Below, piece after piece: positions 16,046 to 17,286 of a stretch of DNA of 17,286 nt. Each line of letters opens with the position of its first letter. Within the stretch, counting starts at the first letter, position 1. Location: contig CP070753.1 of the NCBI GenBank assembly GCA_020348765.1, positions 2,576,310-2,593,595 of the forward strand, in the 5' to 3' direction. The notes below the pieces were generated by a model. It ran no database searches and was not told where the DNA came from. It was given only the letters and a program-made list of their open reading frames with translations. A program made the translations under genes and the position numbers. Source of the stretch: Burkholderiales bacterium (GTDB lineage: Bacteria > Pseudomonadota > Gammaproteobacteria > Burkholderiales > Burkholderiaceae_E).

Positions 16046-17286
16046 TCAGGCCTGTACCGCCCGGCGCGTGAGCCGTTGCTCGGCGTCGGCCAATGCGTCC
16101 AGCGTGCCGGCCAGCACCAGCGTGTCACCCGAGGCGAGGACGGTCGAGCCGGCCGGATCGACGATGCGGCGGCCACGCCGGTTGAGCGCCGTGATTCGCA
16201 CGCCGAGCTCGCCCAGCGCAAACTCGTCGATCGCACGACCCACGCCGCCGGCGTCGGGCTCCAGGCGCAGCGTCTGCAGTCGCTGCGCTTCGCCCTCGAG
16301 CAGCCCCTGCGGATCGTCGGCGCCGTGAAAGAAGCCGCGCAGCATCACGTACTGGTTGTCGCGGATCGTGCGCAACCGCATCTGCATCCGGTTCAGCGGC
16401 ACGCCCGCGAGCGCGAGCGCATGCGAGGCCAGCACCAGACTGCCCTCGATGACCTCGGGCACGACCTCGGCAGCACCGGCCTCGCGCAGCGCCTCGATCT
16501 TGCTCTGGTCGGCCGTGCGCACCAGCACCGGCGTCCTCGGCGCCAGCTGGTGCACCAGGTCGAGCAGCCTCGCCGAGGCATGCGCATCGTCGAAAGTGAC
16601 CACCAGCGCGCTGGCCCGGTGCAGGCCGGCGGCCAGCAGCGCCTCGCGCCGGGTGCTGTCGCCGTAGACGACGGTCTCGCCGGCCGCCGAGGCGACCCGG
16701 ACCCGGTCCGGGTCCAGGTCCAGCGCGACGAACGGGACCTGCTCGGCCTCGAGCACGTGGGCCACGCTCTGGCCGCAGCGCCCGTAGCCGCAGATGATCA
16801 CGTGCCGCTCGCGTGCCAGGCTGCGCGAGGCGATGTCCTGCAGCTGCAGCGAGCGCTGCAGCCACTCCTGGTTCGAAACCCGCAGCAGCAGCCAGTCCGC
16901 ATTGTGGATGATCACCGGCGAAACCAGCAGCGAGATCAGCATCGCGGCCAGCACCACCTGCAGCGTCTGCGCGGGCAGCAGGTCGAGACCGGCGGCCTGC
17001 GTCAGCAGCACGAACCCGAACTCCCCGGCCTGCGCCAGCCAGATGCCGGTTCGAAGCGCCGTCGCCTGACTGGCGCCGGTCAGCCGTGCCAGCAGCGTGA
17101 CCAGCGCGAACTTGACCGCCAGCAGCACCACGATCAGCACCGCGACCGCGAGCACGTGATCGAGCAGCACCGAGACGTCGAGCCGGGTGCCGAGCGTGAT
17201 GAAGAACAGCCCCAGCAGCACGTCGCGAAACGGCTTGATGTCGTCTTCGACCTGGTAGCGGTACTCGGTCTCGCCGATCAGCATGC
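16046..17286 (-). CDS. Kef-type monovalent cation:proton antiporter, N-terminus cut by window
   Basis: At least 412 C-terminal residues of a CPA2-family antiporter are present; the gene runs off the right edge, so about 250 N-terminal residues are missing. The visible part begins inside the membrane domain at MLIGETEYRYQVEDDI, a typical internal KefB/KefC-like segment, with PFRDVLLGLFFITLG next. QAGEFGFVL (about 85-93) is the conserved transporter motif. An RCK (TrkA-N) domain follows with the nucleotide motif GYGRCG (166-171) and an acid at the end of the second strand (LDLDPDRV). A TrkA-C domain makes up the last 90 residues. Such proteins exchange K+ (or Na+) for H+ across the inner membrane. 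Which ion, and whether glutathione adducts control it as in E. coli KefC, cannot be told. Confidence 0.93.
   Translation of the reverse strand, partial: MLIGETEYRYQVEDDIKPFRDVLLGLFFITLGTRLDVSVLLDHVLAVAVLIVVLLAVKFALVTLLARLTGASQATALRTGIWLAQAGEFGFVLLTQAAGLDLLPAQTLQVVLAAMLISLLVSPVIIHNADWLLLRVSNQEWLQRSLQLQDIASRSLARERHVIICGYGRCGQSVAHVLEAEQVPFVALDLDPDRVRVASAAGETVVYGDSTRREALLAAGLHRASALVVTFDDAHASARLLDLVHQLAPRTPVLVRTADQSKIEALREAGAAEVVPEVIEGSLVLASHALALAGVPLNRMQMRLRTIRDNQYVMLRGFFHGADDPQGLLEGEAQRLQTLRLEPDAGGVGRAIDEFALGELGVRITALNRRGRRIVDPAGSTVLASGDTLVLAGTLDALADAEQRLTRRAVQA

Overview
The window is a GC-rich stretch in which every convincing gene lies on the minus strand, so transcription runs from the right end of the window to the left. 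Gene content and order (an mla lipid-transport operon with mlaA inside it, then an ABC-2 exporter, a small BolA protein, murA, the his genes, a HIT protein and tatABC) match the arrangement I know from Betaproteobacteria, especially Burkholderiales. No rRNA, tRNA, CRISPR array, insertion sequence or phage gene was seen.

Region by region, in the direction of transcription. (1) 17286-16046: the 3' part of a Kef-type cation/proton antiporter with an RCK domain, cut by the window edge. (2) 16045-15788: a 258-base intergenic region with a good TGn-TAGAAT extended -10 element, the probable promoter of what follows. (3) 15787-11894: mlaF, mlaE, mlaD, mlaA, mlaC, mlaB, a full retrograde phospholipid transport system linking inner and outer membrane. 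(4) 11793-10052: ATPase and permease of a YadG/YadH-type ABC-2 exporter. (5) 10052-8528: a BolA/IbaG-like protein and MurA, the first committed enzyme of peptidoglycan synthesis. (6) 8531-2184: hisG, hisD, hisC, hisB, hisH, hisA, hisF, a hisI remnant and hisE. (7) 2187-1816: a HinT-type HIT hydrolase. (8) 1791-114: tatA, tatB, tatC for twin-arginine export. (9) 113-1: a hairpin and five perfect copies of a 14-bp repeat running off the window edge.

Many neighbouring genes overlap by 1-4 bases (ATGA, GTGA, TAATG, TGATG), which suggests a long, translationally coupled transcript. The envelope genes (mla, exporter, murA, tat) and the histidine genes are co-directional, but the sequence shows no functional reason for the link.

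The most notable observation is the state of hisI. Between hisF and hisE, where a gene of about 130 codons for phosphoribosyl-AMP cyclohydrolase is expected, only a 22-codon open frame remains. It starts with a GTG overlapping the hisF stop, contains the DPDAIYR motif of the HisI C-terminus, and stops directly before the hisE ATG. The catalytic core is gone and no other copy is in the window. The strain either carries hisI elsewhere, uses another enzyme, is a histidine auxotroph, or the deletion is an assembly error. No wholly new multigene system was found.
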